Shown here: one piece after another, positions 20,561 to 28,866 of the stretch | Numbering within the stretch: position 1 is the stretch's first letter | Layout: each line of letters opens with the position of its first letter | DNA from: Thermaerobacter sp. PB12/4term | GTDB lineage: Bacteria; Bacillota; Sulfobacillia; Thermaerobacterales; Thermaerobacteraceae | Reading direction: 5' to 3' | NCBI RefSeq assembly: GCF_003403315.2 | Contig: NZ_CP048407.1 | Coordinates: 2,604,001 to 2,668,000, forward strand | DNA length: 64,000 bases | Made by a program: the position numbers and the translations under genes | The notes under the pieces: model-generated | What the model was told of the DNA's origin: nothing | The model's input: only the letters and a program-made list of their open reading frames with translations | The model's database searches: none

Positions 20561-23542
20561 TCACGACCCCCTGAACGCCCGGGAGGCCTCGGAGTCCCCG
20601 CCGCCGGGAAGCATGACCCGGACCTCCAGGCGCTGGCCCGGTCCTGCCCGAACCGACACCGCACCCAGCCGGTCGGTCCGCAGCACGGGGATGCCGGCAC
20701 GCTGCAGGCGGGCCAGGGTCTCCACATGGGGCAGCCCGTAAGGGTTCGGACCGGCGGAAACCACCGCCAGTCGCGGCCTTACCGCCGCCAGGAAGGCGGC
20801 GGTGGTCGCCCCGCGCGAGCCGTGGTGGGAGACCTTGAGCACCTCGGCGCGCAGGTCCACTCCCCGGCGCAGGAGCTCTTCCTCGCCGGCTCGCTCCAGG
20901 TCGCCGGTCAGGAGCAGGCGCGGTCCGCCGCAATCGAGTCGCAGGACCAGCGACCGGTCGTTTTCGCTGCCGGCCGGCCCGCCGCCGCGGCCGCTTCCCC
21001 TGGCGCCATCTGCCGCCGCGGCGCCGGTCCCGGCCGCGCCACCCGGCTCCTGGGGATGCAGAACGTCGACCCGGCAACCGGGCGCCGGCTGCCACCGCCA
21101 TCCGGCCGCCGGCCGCACCAGGGGCACGCCGCGCCGGGCAGCGGCCGCCTGGAGGGCCTCGTCGAGCCGCACGCCCGGAATGCCGCCCAGCCAGACCATC
21201 TGGGTCCCCAGCTGCTCGATGACGGCCCCTGCCCCGCCGGCGTGGTCCCGGTCTCCGTGGGTGACGACCAGCAGGTCCGGCCCCCGGCCCAGCAGCCGCC
21301 GCACCACCGGCACCGTAACCTGCTCCCCGACGGCGTCGGCCACGGCCGGCGGCGGCCCGGGCCAGTACCGCCCGGATTCGGCTTGCAGGGCTTTGCCGCC
21401 GGCGTCCACCAGGGCGCTCCGGCCCCCCGGGAACTGCACCAGGATGGCGTCACCCTGCCCCACGTCGAGAAACCAGGCCACCCATATCCCCGGGGCGGGC
21501 GGCCGGAGCAGCCAGGCGGACAGGGCTACCGCCGCGACCAGCCCCGCAGCGGCCGGGGCCAGCTGCTGCAGAGGGGGCAGGGGGCGGGGACGCCGGCGCC
21601 GGGCGTAGGCCGGGCGCCCGTCGCCCAGGCACCAGAGGATCCAGGCGGTGGCCAGGGCCAGGCAGCCCGCGGCCGCCGGCGCCAGCCCGCCGGCGGCACC
21701 CGGCACCCGCCCCGCCACCATGGCCGTCTTCACCATGAGCGCCAGGCTGGCAGCTGCTGGCCACCCCGCCAGCCTGGCCAGCAGGGCGGCCGGTTCCTGC
21801 CAGCCGGAGGGCAAGGGGAGAGCATGGAGCGTCGCGCCCAGCCCCGCCGCCGCGGCGGCCGCCACCAGGGCCACGGCGGAGACGGGCACCACGGCTAGGT
21901 TGGCCACCAGGGCGAGCAGGGGCGCCCGGCCGAAGAGGGCAACCTGCACGGGCAGGACGGCCAGCTGCGCCGCCAGGGTGACCGCCAGGGCATCGCCGGC
22001 CCAGCCGGCGACGTGCCAGAAGGCCCCCCGTACCCGGCCGGCCGTTCCTTCCCGGCAGGGCGGCTCGGGGGGTCGCGTGGCCCAGCGGCTCGCAGCAGCG
22101 CAACCGGCCGTCACCCCGGCGGCGGAGGTGCCGGCCCGGGACCGGCCGCGGGGTACGAGGGCACCCTGGGGCTGTCCCGGCGCCGCTCGCGGTGGAACCG
22201 GACCGGCGCCGAGCCAGGGCCTTCTTTCCGCGACGGATTCGCGCGGGTTCGCCAGGAGTGGCGCCAGGAAGCCCAGCGCCGGTTCCGGAAAGGCGGGCTC
22301 CAGGCGGGTCGCAGCGAGCCCTGCCGGCGCCGCGTGCTCCCCTCCGGGCCGTCGCGGTCTCACCGGCGCCACGAGGGCCTGGTAGCGGTTCCACCACCGC
22401 CGCCAGGCCCGCTGCAGGGGGCTTCCCAGCAGGATCAGTCCCGCCGTCGCCGCGAAGGACAGCTGGAACCCCGGATCCAGGAGGACCAGGGGCCGCCAGG
22501 CTGCCTGCAGAAATCCCGACCATACCAGAATGGTGAGGGGGCTCACCGGGCGGGCCAGGGCCCGAGCAAGCTCCGCGAGCAGAAAGGTTGCGGTGGCCCG
22601 CAGCACCGACGGCGGCCCGCCGGTCAGGCCTGCATACAGGACCACCACCGCCATGGCACCCGCCCGCCGCCGGCGCGGCAGCCAGCGGGCCCTGCCGGCC
22701 GTCCAGGTCGCAAGGGCCGCGGCCATGGCCACATGCTGGCCCGACACGGCCAGGGCGTGAATCAGTCCCGTTTCGGCCAGGGCGTTCCGCGCCGTCACGG
22801 AAAGGCCCTGGCGCTGATCGAGGAGCAGGGCTGCGGCCACGCCCCGGGGGCCCGGCGGCAAAGCGAGGGCCAGGCCCGCTTCCAGGGCATGCCTGAGCCG
22901 GGCCAGACCCCGGCCGGCCCAACTGAAGGGTCCCGGCACGACCTGCACCCGGGGCGGCCCGTCGGCCTGGAGCTCATAGGCATAGCCCTGGCGCAGCCCG
23001 GCCGCCCGGTCGTCGTAGCCGCCGGGATTGGTAGCCGGGCGCAGCCGCCGCAGGGTGCCCGTCACCTGGACCACCGCCCCCGGCGGGATCCCCTGGCCTG
23101 GGCCCGCACCCATGGTCCGGGGCCAGCGGACCCGGAGCCGAGTGCGCACCGGGGTGTCGCCGATGGCCGTCACGGCCAGCCGCTCGGCTCCCTCCAGGCG
23201 CCCCGTCACCACCACCGGCCGCACCCCTTCCCATGGGGCCGGCCGCCAGGCGTCACGGGTCCAGGTGTCGGCCGCCAGCCAGGCGGAGCCGGCGGCCAGC
23301 GCCACCAGCAGCGAGCCGGCCATGCGCTCCGGAACCCGCCACGGCCGGCGACCGCCCCGGCCGTCTCCGGCCGCCCCGTTCCACAGCATGGTGACCAGGG
23401 CGGCCCCCAGCCCGAGCAGCGCCGCCTCCGCCGCGGGTGCGCCCGGCGGCGGCGGGCCGGCCTGGTAGCCCGGCCAGCGCAGCAGGGCCCACAAGCCGAC
23501 GGTGGCCGCGTAAGCCAGCATCCAGCCGGTGCGGTAGACCAC
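20561..23542 (-). CDS. comEC: DNA internalization competence protein ComEC/Rec2
   Basis: A 993-residue membrane channel protein for uptake of single-stranded DNA. An N-terminal membrane segment and OB-like domain (VVVTGRLEGAERLAVTAIGDTPVRTRLRV) precede the multi-helix Competence domain with GLIHALAVSGQHVAMAAAL and LTGGPPSVLRATATFLLAEL. The C-terminal metallo-beta-lactamase domain has WFLDVGQGDAILVQFPGGRSALVDAGG, VVTHGDRDHAGGAGAVI and VLKVSHHGSRGATTAAFL, with the zinc ligands intact. A Pro/Ala/Arg-rich insert of about 100 residues splits the membrane domain after RRPGGEHAAP. GTG 23542 is the start. It follows comEA closely on the same strand and precedes holA, the usual Bacillota order. Confidence 0.95.
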   Translation of the reverse strand: MVYRTGWMLAYAATVGLWALLRWPGYQAGPPPPGAPAAEAALLGLGAALVTMLWNGAAGDGRGGRRPWRVPERMAGSLLVALAAGSAWLAADTWTRDAWRPAPWEGVRPVVVTGRLEGAERLAVTAIGDTPVRTRLRVRWPRTMGAGPGQGIPPGAVVQVTGTLRRLRPATNPGGYDDRAAGLRQGYAYELQADGPPRVQVVPGPFSWAGRGLARLRHALEAGLALALPPGPRGVAAALLLDQRQGLSVTARNALAETGLIHALAVSGQHVAMAAALATWTAGRARWLPRRRRAGAMAVVVLYAGLTGGPPSVLRATATFLLAELARALARPVSPLTILVWSGFLQAAWRPLVLLDPGFQLSFAATAGLILLGSPLQRAWRRWWNRYQALVAPVRPRRPGGEHAAPAGLAATRLEPAFPEPALGFLAPLLANPRESVAERRPWLGAGPVPPRAAPGQPQGALVPRGRSRAGTSAAGVTAGCAAASRWATRPPEPPCREGTAGRVRGAFWHVAGWAGDALAVTLAAQLAVLPVQVALFGRAPLLALVANLAVVPVSAVALVAAAAAAGLGATLHALPLPSGWQEPAALLARLAGWPAAASLALMVKTAMVAGRVPGAAGGLAPAAAGCLALATAWILWCLGDGRPAYARRRRPRPLPPLQQLAPAAAGLVAAVALSAWLLRPPAPGIWVAWFLDVGQGDAILVQFPGGRSALVDAGGKALQAESGRYWPGPPPAVADAVGEQVTVPVVRRLLGRGPDLLVVTHGDRDHAGGAGAVIEQLGTQMVWLGGIPGVRLDEALQAAAARRGVPLVRPAAGWRWQPAPGCRVDVLHPQEPGGAAGTGAAAADGARGSGRGGGPAGSENDRSLVLRLDCGGPRLLLTGDLERAGEEELLRRGVDLRAEVLKVSHHGSRGATTAAFLAAVRPRLAVVSAGPNPYGLPHVETLARLQRAGIPVLRTDRLGAVSVRAGPGQRLEVRVMLPGGGDSEASRAFRGS

Positions 23543-23577
23543 CCTGCCCTCTCTCCTTCAACCGGGCGCCGGGAGCA

Positions 23578-24759
23578 TCAGGGGCCGGCGGTGATGTGCG
23601 GGAGCAGCTGGGCCAGGGTCTTCTCCCCAATGCCCGGCACCCGGGTCAGGTCCTCGGGACGGCGGAAGGGGCCGTTGACCTCCCGGTCCGCCACAATGCG
23701 CTGGGCCAGGGCAGGCCCGATGCCCGGCAGAGCCTCCAGCTCGGCCGCCGTGGCGCGGTTGATGTCGATCCGGCCCTGGGGCCCGCCGGCGGCGCCGGCT
23801 CCCCCGCCGGTGGCGATGCCGGCCGCGGCCCCCGGAGCGGCGGCGGTGACGCCGTCCCGGGCCGGAACGAAGGTTCCGGCCGCCAGCTCCTTCTGGGTGG
23901 GCACCAGGACGCGCGTGCCGTCGGCCAGGGGAGCCGCCAGATTCAGAGCATGCGGCGCCGCTGCCGGCGCCGGGCCGCCGGCAGCGGTGATGGCATCGAC
24001 CACCCGGGCGCCGGCCGGGAGGAGGTACACGCCGGGCTGGGCCACGGCCCCGGCCACGTGCACGGTGAGGACCGGCCCGGAGGGTCCGCCCGCTGCGCCC
24101 GGCCTCACCGGCCTGCCGGCGGCACCGGCTGCACCCGGGTAGGGCTGGGCCCAGACGGCGGGGGAGGCAGGGTCACCGGATTCCCCGGCCCCTGCCTGAC
24201 GCTCACCGGCCGCCTCCGGCCCCTGGAGCGCGGGGTCGCCGGGTGGGGACGGGGCATCCCCGGGCGCCGTTCCTGGCGTCGCCCCGGCCGGTAGGGGCCC
24301 GGGCTGGTTGCCCGTCGAAGCAGCGCCTGTCTCGCTCCCTGCTACCTCGGGCTCCCCCGGCGGCGCGGTGGCGGAGACCTCCGGCCGGCCAGGCCCTGGA
24401 GCCGGCCCCGGCTCCACCAGCAGCGGTGCCGACGCACTGCCGGCCATGGCGCGCCACGACCAGACGGCGGCCAGGAAACAGAGCCCCAGCAGCGGCGCCA
24501 CCGTTCCGGCCCGGCGCCTCCGGGAGGCCGGAGCGGGAACCACCGGAGGCCGGGGTGGCGGCGTGAAATCCGCCCTCGGGGGCGGGCCCGGCTGGGCTCG
24601 CCCCGGGCCCCTCCGCGGGCCTGGCACCCGGGCACCGGCTACGGATCCGGGGGGGCGGCTTTCGCCAGGGGCAACCCGCTCCGGCGGCTGGAAGAACACC
24701 ACGCCGGCACGCTCGCCGTGGTGCGTCGCATGGGGCGGGTGGAACGACCCCGGATCCAT
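23578..24759 (-). CDS. comEA: ComEA-type DNA-binding competence protein
   Basis: A 393-residue protein. About 75 N-terminal, Pro/Arg-rich residues precede a single membrane helix (APLLGLCFLAAVWSWRAMAG). A Pro/Gly-rich linker of about 130 residues follows. A SLBB domain is seen in VLTVHVAGAVAQPGVYLLPAGARVVDAITAAGG. The C-terminus has the helix-hairpin-helix pair INRATAAELEALPGIGPALAQRIV and DLTRVPGIGEKTLAQLLPHI, which binds double-stranded DNA outside the cell. ATG 24759 has GGGGAGG 8 bases upstream; the longer frame upstream is unconserved. It is directly upstream of comEC, with which it delivers DNA to the membrane channel. comEB is not present between them. Confidence 0.92.
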   Translation of the reverse strand: MDPGSFHPPHATHHGERAGVVFFQPPERVAPGESRPPGSVAGARVPGPRRGPGRAQPGPPPRADFTPPPRPPVVPAPASRRRRAGTVAPLLGLCFLAAVWSWRAMAGSASAPLLVEPGPAPGPGRPEVSATAPPGEPEVAGSETGAASTGNQPGPLPAGATPGTAPGDAPSPPGDPALQGPEAAGERQAGAGESGDPASPAVWAQPYPGAAGAAGRPVRPGAAGGPSGPVLTVHVAGAVAQPGVYLLPAGARVVDAITAAGGPAPAAAPHALNLAAPLADGTRVLVPTQKELAAGTFVPARDGVTAAAPGAAAGIATGGGAGAAGGPQGRIDINRATAAELEALPGIGPALAQRIVADREVNGPFRRPEDLTRVPGIGEKTLAQLLPHITAGP

Positions 24760-24935
24760 GTCCCATGCCTCCCCGCGCAATAAAGGGTCCCGCCCTCCGC
24801 GATCCGGCCAGGCCCTGCAACCGGCCGGATGCCCCTCGCCACCCCTACCCCGGGGACAGGCAGCAAAGCCCGCGGTGATGGCGGGCTTCCGGCTCGGGCA
24901 CCGAAGCGCCAAGGACGGCAACCGCAACTACCAAT

Positions 24936-24965
24936 TTATTACACCAAACCGGGGGACGATGTCAA
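24936..24965 (-). promoter_or_regulatory. Probable sigma-A promoter of comEA
   Basis: On the minus strand, perfect TTGACA (24965-24960), 18-base spacer, TAATAA (24941-24936). It is in an AT-richer patch. Confidence 0.7.
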
Positions 24966-25018
24966 ATACTGGATGAACGGGCGACCGGCGTGCGGGCGCC
25001 GGACCGGCCACTCTCGCC

Positions 25019-25056
25019 GATGAACAACGAGGACGGGTGCACCCGCACCCGTCCTC
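25019..25056 (-). terminator. Probable leuS terminator hairpin
   Basis: A perfect 12-bp stem GAGGACGGGTGC (25029-25040) with 25045-25056 and a 4-base loop. On the minus strand it is followed by GTTGTTC, a weak U-tract. Confidence 0.55.
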
Positions 25057-25323
25057 CGGTGGCTGCGAACCGCAGGCGACCGCGAACCACAGTCCGTGCC
25101 TTAAGCATCCCTTGCGCGTCCTGAGAATCCCTGGGAATGAATCACCTTGCATCACCGTGCCGGCGCCCCGGGCCCGTGCCGCCGCACAAGGCCGGCAGCC
25201 GGTCCTGCATCCTTCCCCCCGGCGCCGGTACCGCGTCCCTGTCCCCGGAGCGCCGGCCCGTGGCCCGGCCGCGCCTTCGCCCGGGGGCCGTCCCCCGGCG
25301 CCTGCGGGGCCCCATTGCCCCAC

Positions 25324-27924
25324 CTACCGGACCACGATGTTCACCAGGCGACCCGGCACGGTGACCACCCGCGCCACGGTCTTGCCGTCAATCCACTCCC
25401 GGACCCGCGGGCTGGCCAGGGCCTGCTGGCGCAGGTCTTCCTCACCCAGGCCCGCCGGGACCTGCAGCCGGTCCCGCACCTTGCCGTTGACCTGGACCAC
25501 GATCTCCACGGTGCCGGCCTCCAGCACCGACGGATCCCACTGGGGCCAGGGCTGCCGGTGCACGCTGCCCCGCGTCTCCCGCCAGCCCAGCAGTTCCCAG
25601 GCTTCTTCCGCCAGGTACGGGGTAAAGGGTGCCAGCATCCGCAAGAGGCGGTCCAGCGCCGCGGCCAGCAGGTCGGCCCGCTGCGCCGCCGGTTCGACCC
25701 GGTCCCGGTAGCCGTAGATGGCGTTGACCAGCTCCATCAGAGCGGCCACCGCCGTGTTGTACTGCATGCGCTCGGCCATGTCGGTGGTCACCCGGGCGAT
25801 GGCGCGGTGGACCTCCCGCCACAGGGCGTGTTCTTCCGGCCCCCAGCCTTCCGGCACGGGCATCACGCCAGCGGCTGCCGTGGCCGCCTCCCGGCCTCCG
25901 GCCGGCGGCTGCGGGGCCTCCGGCCGGGGTGCCGCCACCGCCCCGTCCCGGGCTGCGGCCACCTGCCCCGCGGCGCCGCGGATCGCACCGGCACACCCCG
26001 CCACCAGCCGCCAGACCCGGTGGACGAACCGGCTGGCGCCCTCGATGCCGTGCTCGGACCACTCCAGGTCGCGCTCGGGCGGCGCGGCGAAGAGGATGAA
26101 CAGGCGGGTGGCGTCGGCCCCGTACTCCTCCAGGATGTCCTCGGGGCTGACCACGTTGCCCTTGGACTTGGACATCTTGGCGCCGTCCTTGATCACCATG
26201 CCCTGGGTCAAAAGGCGCTGGAAGGGCTCGGGGCTGGGCACCAGGCCCTCGTCGTAGAGCACCTTGGTGATGAACCGGGAATAGAGCAGGTGCAGCACGG
26301 CGTGCTCGATGCCGCCGATGTACTGGTCGACCGGCAGCCAGTAGAACACCTTCTCCCGGTCGAAGGGCTGGTGCTCGTCCCGGGGCGACGTGTAGCGGTA
26401 GTAGTACCAGGACGAGTCAACGAAGGTGTCCATGGTGTCCGTCTCCCGCCGGGCCGGGCCGCCGCAGGCCGGGCAGGTGGTGCGCACGAAGGACTCGGAG
26501 GTGGCCAGGGGCGAAGCGCCCACCTCAAAGCGCACGTCGTCGGGCAGGAGGACGGGCAGCTGTTCTTCCGGCACCGGCACGATGCCGCAGCGGTCACAGT
26601 AGATGATGGGAATCGGCGCACCCCAGTAGCGCTGGCGGGAGATCAGCCAGTCCCGCAGGCGGTAGTTCACCGTCCGCCGGCCGATGCCCCGGCGCTCGAA
26701 ATCCTCGGCCATGCGCCGGTAGGCTTCCCGGCTGTCCATGCCGTCGTAGGGGCCCGAATGGACCATCCGGCCCGGGCCGGTGTACGCCTCCTCCAGCCGG
26801 TCGCCATCGGCCGGCACGCCCTCGCCCTGGATCACCACCCGGACCGGCAGGCCGTACTGGCGGGCGAACTCGAAGTCCCGCTCGTCGTGGGCAGGCACCG
26901 CCTGGATCGCCCCGGTGCCGTAGTCCATCAGCACGTAGTTGGCCGTCCAGATGGGAATCCGTTCCCCGGTGGCCGGGTTAATGGCATAGGCACCGGTGAA
27001 GACCCCCTCCTTGGCGTCCACCGCCTCCGCCCGGTCCCGGACCGTCAGGCGCGTCACCCTTTCCACGAAGGCGCGCACCGCCTCTTCCTGCGGGGTCCCG
27101 CGGGCGAGCTCCAGGGTGAGGGGGTGATCGGGGGCCAGCACCATGAAGGTCGCCCCGTAGATCGTGTCGTGGCGGGTGGTGAAGACGGTGAGCTTCTCAT
27201 CCCGCCCGGCGATGGGGAAGTCCAGCTCCATGCCCTCGCTGCGGCCGATCCAGTTGCGCTGCATCACCTTGACCCGCTCCGGCCAGCCCTCCAGCAGGTC
27301 CAGGTCGGCCAGCAGCCGGTCGGCATAGGCGGTAATCTTGAAAAACCACTGTTCCAGCTCGCGCTTTTCCACCGGCGTGCCGCAGCGCCAGCAGGTCCCG
27401 TCCTCCACCTGCTCGTTGGCCAGCACCGTGGCGCAGCGCGGGCACCAGTTCACCGGCGCCTTCTTCCGCTCCACCAGGCCGCGCTTGTAAAGAAGCAGGA
27501 ACAGCCACTGGGTCCACTTGTAATACCCCGGGTGGGAGCAGGCGATCTCGCGCCGCCAGTCGTAGCTAAGGCCGAGGCGCTGCATCTGCTCCCGCATGGC
27601 GGCGATGTTGGCGTAGGTCCAGCGGGCGGGGTGGGTCTGGTTGGCGATGGCCGCGTTCTCGGCCGGCAGCCCGAAGGAGTCCCACCCCATGGGATAGAGG
27701 ACGTTGAACCCGCGCATGCGGTAGAACCGGGCCGTGGCGTCGCCGATGGAGTAGTTGCGCACGTGGCCCATGTGGAGCTTGCCCGACGGGTAGGGGTACA
27801 TCTCCAGGCAGTAGTACTTGGGGCGCGACGGGTCGGCCTCCACGTGGTAGAGGCCTTCCTCGGCCCAGCGCTGCCGCCATTTCTTTTCCGCAGCATGGAA
27901 GTTGTACCGGTCGTCGAAGGCCAT
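25324..27924 (-). CDS. leuS: Leucyl-tRNA synthetase
   Basis: An 866-residue class I synthetase. Motifs: HMGH signature in SGKLHMGHVRNYSIGD; the zinc-like pair CPRCATVLANEQVEDGTCWRCG; the CP1 editing domain with TTRHDTIYGATFMVLAPDHP; YIGGIEHAVLHLLYSRF; and KMSKSKGN before the anticodon-binding helices. A Pro/Ala-rich insert of about 45 residues sits in the C-terminal region before EGWGPEEHALWREVHRAIA. Two ATGs are 6 bases apart; GGAGGAGG is 2 bases from the first and 8 from the second (27924), which is chosen (MAFDDRYNFHAAEKKW). Expression is controlled by a Leu-specific T-box leader (28002-28337) that contains a tRNA-Ala gene. Confidence 0.97.
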   Translation of the reverse strand: MAFDDRYNFHAAEKKWRQRWAEEGLYHVEADPSRPKYYCLEMYPYPSGKLHMGHVRNYSIGDATARFYRMRGFNVLYPMGWDSFGLPAENAAIANQTHPARWTYANIAAMREQMQRLGLSYDWRREIACSHPGYYKWTQWLFLLLYKRGLVERKKAPVNWCPRCATVLANEQVEDGTCWRCGTPVEKRELEQWFFKITAYADRLLADLDLLEGWPERVKVMQRNWIGRSEGMELDFPIAGRDEKLTVFTTRHDTIYGATFMVLAPDHPLTLELARGTPQEEAVRAFVERVTRLTVRDRAEAVDAKEGVFTGAYAINPATGERIPIWTANYVLMDYGTGAIQAVPAHDERDFEFARQYGLPVRVVIQGEGVPADGDRLEEAYTGPGRMVHSGPYDGMDSREAYRRMAEDFERRGIGRRTVNYRLRDWLISRQRYWGAPIPIIYCDRCGIVPVPEEQLPVLLPDDVRFEVGASPLATSESFVRTTCPACGGPARRETDTMDTFVDSSWYYYRYTSPRDEHQPFDREKVFYWLPVDQYIGGIEHAVLHLLYSRFITKVLYDEGLVPSPEPFQRLLTQGMVIKDGAKMSKSKGNVVSPEDILEEYGADATRLFILFAAPPERDLEWSEHGIEGASRFVHRVWRLVAGCAGAIRGAAGQVAAARDGAVAAPRPEAPQPPAGGREAATAAAGVMPVPEGWGPEEHALWREVHRAIARVTTDMAERMQYNTAVAALMELVNAIYGYRDRVEPAAQRADLLAAALDRLLRMLAPFTPYLAEEAWELLGWRETRGSVHRQPWPQWDPSVLEAGTVEIVVQVNGKVRDRLQVPAGLGEEDLRQQALASPRVREWIDGKTVARVVTVPGRLVNIVVR

Positions 27925-28001
27925 GGCCATAGCCTCCTCCTGGCTCCTCGCTGGTCGCGGCGGGGCCCAGGGCGCCGTGGGATCCCCCGGGCCAATACGC
28001 C

Positions 28002-28337
28002 GGGAGCCTCCCGCCCTCAAGGGACGGGAGGCTCCCGCGGTACCACCCTTCTTGATCAGTGTGGAGCGGATGGGACTCGAACCCACGACCTCGTCAATGC
28101 CATTGACGCGCTCTCCCAACTGAGCTACCGCCCCACGCCTCTGACCCACTCGCGCCCTTAACGCGGGCCACGTCACCGGCTCCGGCGGAAACCCGCCGCC
28201 CGTCCTTCGCCGGTGCGGCTCCCGGGCGAGTTCCCCTGCCGCGCGCCGCCGGTTTGCACCCCCACCGGCTCTCTGTAGGCCGCCTGCAGGGTACTGCTCC
28301 CGTTCACGGCCTTTGCCTTTCCGGTTGTCGAACCGCG
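28002..28337 (-). promoter_or_regulatory. Leu-specific T-box leader of leuS, interrupted by a tRNA-Ala gene
   Basis: On the minus strand, stem I contains AGTA (28295-28292), AGAGAG (28274-28269), GGGTGCAAACC and GAA-CTC, with the Leu specifier CTC at 28230-28228. This matches the layout of the Val leader at 54401-54815, where GAA-GTC is followed by the same GCCC. Then comes a stem-III-like segment with GCGCGAGTGG. After the tRNA-Ala comes AAGAAGGGTGGTACCGCG (28053-28036), the T-box sequence, overlapping a perfect 12-bp terminator stem (GGGAGCCTCCCG, 28036-28025 with 28013-28002). No U-run follows. Binding of uncharged tRNA-Leu should favour the antiterminator. Confidence 0.85.
28062..28134 (-). 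tRNA. tRNA-Ala (anticodon GGC)
   Basis: A full cloverleaf on the minus strand. Acceptor GGGGCGG pairs with CCGCTCC (one G-U), the D arm is GCTC/GAGC, the anticodon stem CGTCA/TGACG holds loop ATGGCAT with anticodon GGC, and the T arm is GTGGG-TTCGAGT-CCCAT. The discriminator is A and CCA is not encoded. It lies only 8 bases before the T-box sequence and about 93 bases after the Leu specifier, inside the leuS leader. Confidence 0.96.
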
Positions 28338-28343
28338 TAGCCC

Positions 28344-28373
28344 ATTATAGAGAGGGTCCCGCAGCAGTGTCAA
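28344..28373 (-). promoter_or_regulatory. Consensus sigma-A promoter of the tRNA-Ala/leuS transcript
   Basis: On the minus strand, TTGACA (28373-28368), 18-base spacer, TATAAT (28349-28344). Both hexamers are perfect. Transcription would start near 28337. Confidence 0.9.
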
Positions 28374-28500
28374 GGCAGGTGGCCGGCGACCGGTCCGGGG
28401 CGCCGGCGGGGCCCATGATGCGGCCGCTGCACCGCGCGGGGCCGCCCCGCAGCCGCGCCGCGGCCACGGCACGCTACGGCCCGCCCGCCGAACGCCGGCA

Positions 28501-28866
28501 TCACCCCTCGGGCAGCGCCTCCAGTTCCAGGCGCCGCGCATCGCCCCACAGGCGCTCCAGGGCGTAATATTCCCGCTCGGCCGCCAGGAACACGTGCAGC
28601 ACCACGTCGTCGAAGTCCACCAGCACCCAACGTGCCGCGTCATACCCTTCGCGGTGGCTGGGCACCTGCCCTTTTTCGGCCAGATCCTCTTCGACCCCGT
28701 CGGCGATGGCCCGCACGTGGATGGCGTTCTGGCCGTGGCAGATGACAAAGTAGTCAGCAATCAGGGTGATCCCTTCCATGTCCAGGACCACCACGTTGCC
28801 CGCCTTCTTCGCCTCGGCAGCGCGGGCGATGGCCAGCGCCTTCTCCCGGCTGGTCAAGCGCCTCAT
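28501..28866 (-). CDS. rsfS: Ribosomal silencing factor RsfS
   Basis: A 121-residue RsfS/YbeB/Iojap protein with NVVVLDMEGITLIADYFVICHGQNAIHVRAIADGVEEDL and the C-terminal WVLVDFDDVVLHVFLAAEREYYALERLW. It binds L14 on the 50S subunit and blocks subunit joining when nutrients are scarce. The ATG at 28866 overlaps the preceding stop by four bases (ATGA). GGGAGGG abuts that ATG, so a TTG at 28857 with better spacing is a possible start. The frame stays open for over 2 kb upstream, but only this end is conserved. It is downstream of yqeK and the LCP gene. Confidence 0.93.
   Translation of the reverse strand: MRRLTSREKALAIARAAEAKKAGNVVVLDMEGITLIADYFVICHGQNAIHVRAIADGVEEDLAEKGQVPSHREGYDAARWVLVDFDDVVLHVFLAAEREYYALERLWGDARRLELEALPEG

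Larger units (their letters stand above)
24760..25323. other. Intergenic stretch between leuS and comEA
   Basis: This 564-base gap holds no credible gene. It contains a 12-bp hairpin at 25029-25056, probably the leuS terminator, and a good sigma-A promoter at 24936-24965 for comEA. The 5' untranslated region of comEA would be about 170 bases. The rest is GC-rich and featureless. Confidence 0.7.
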
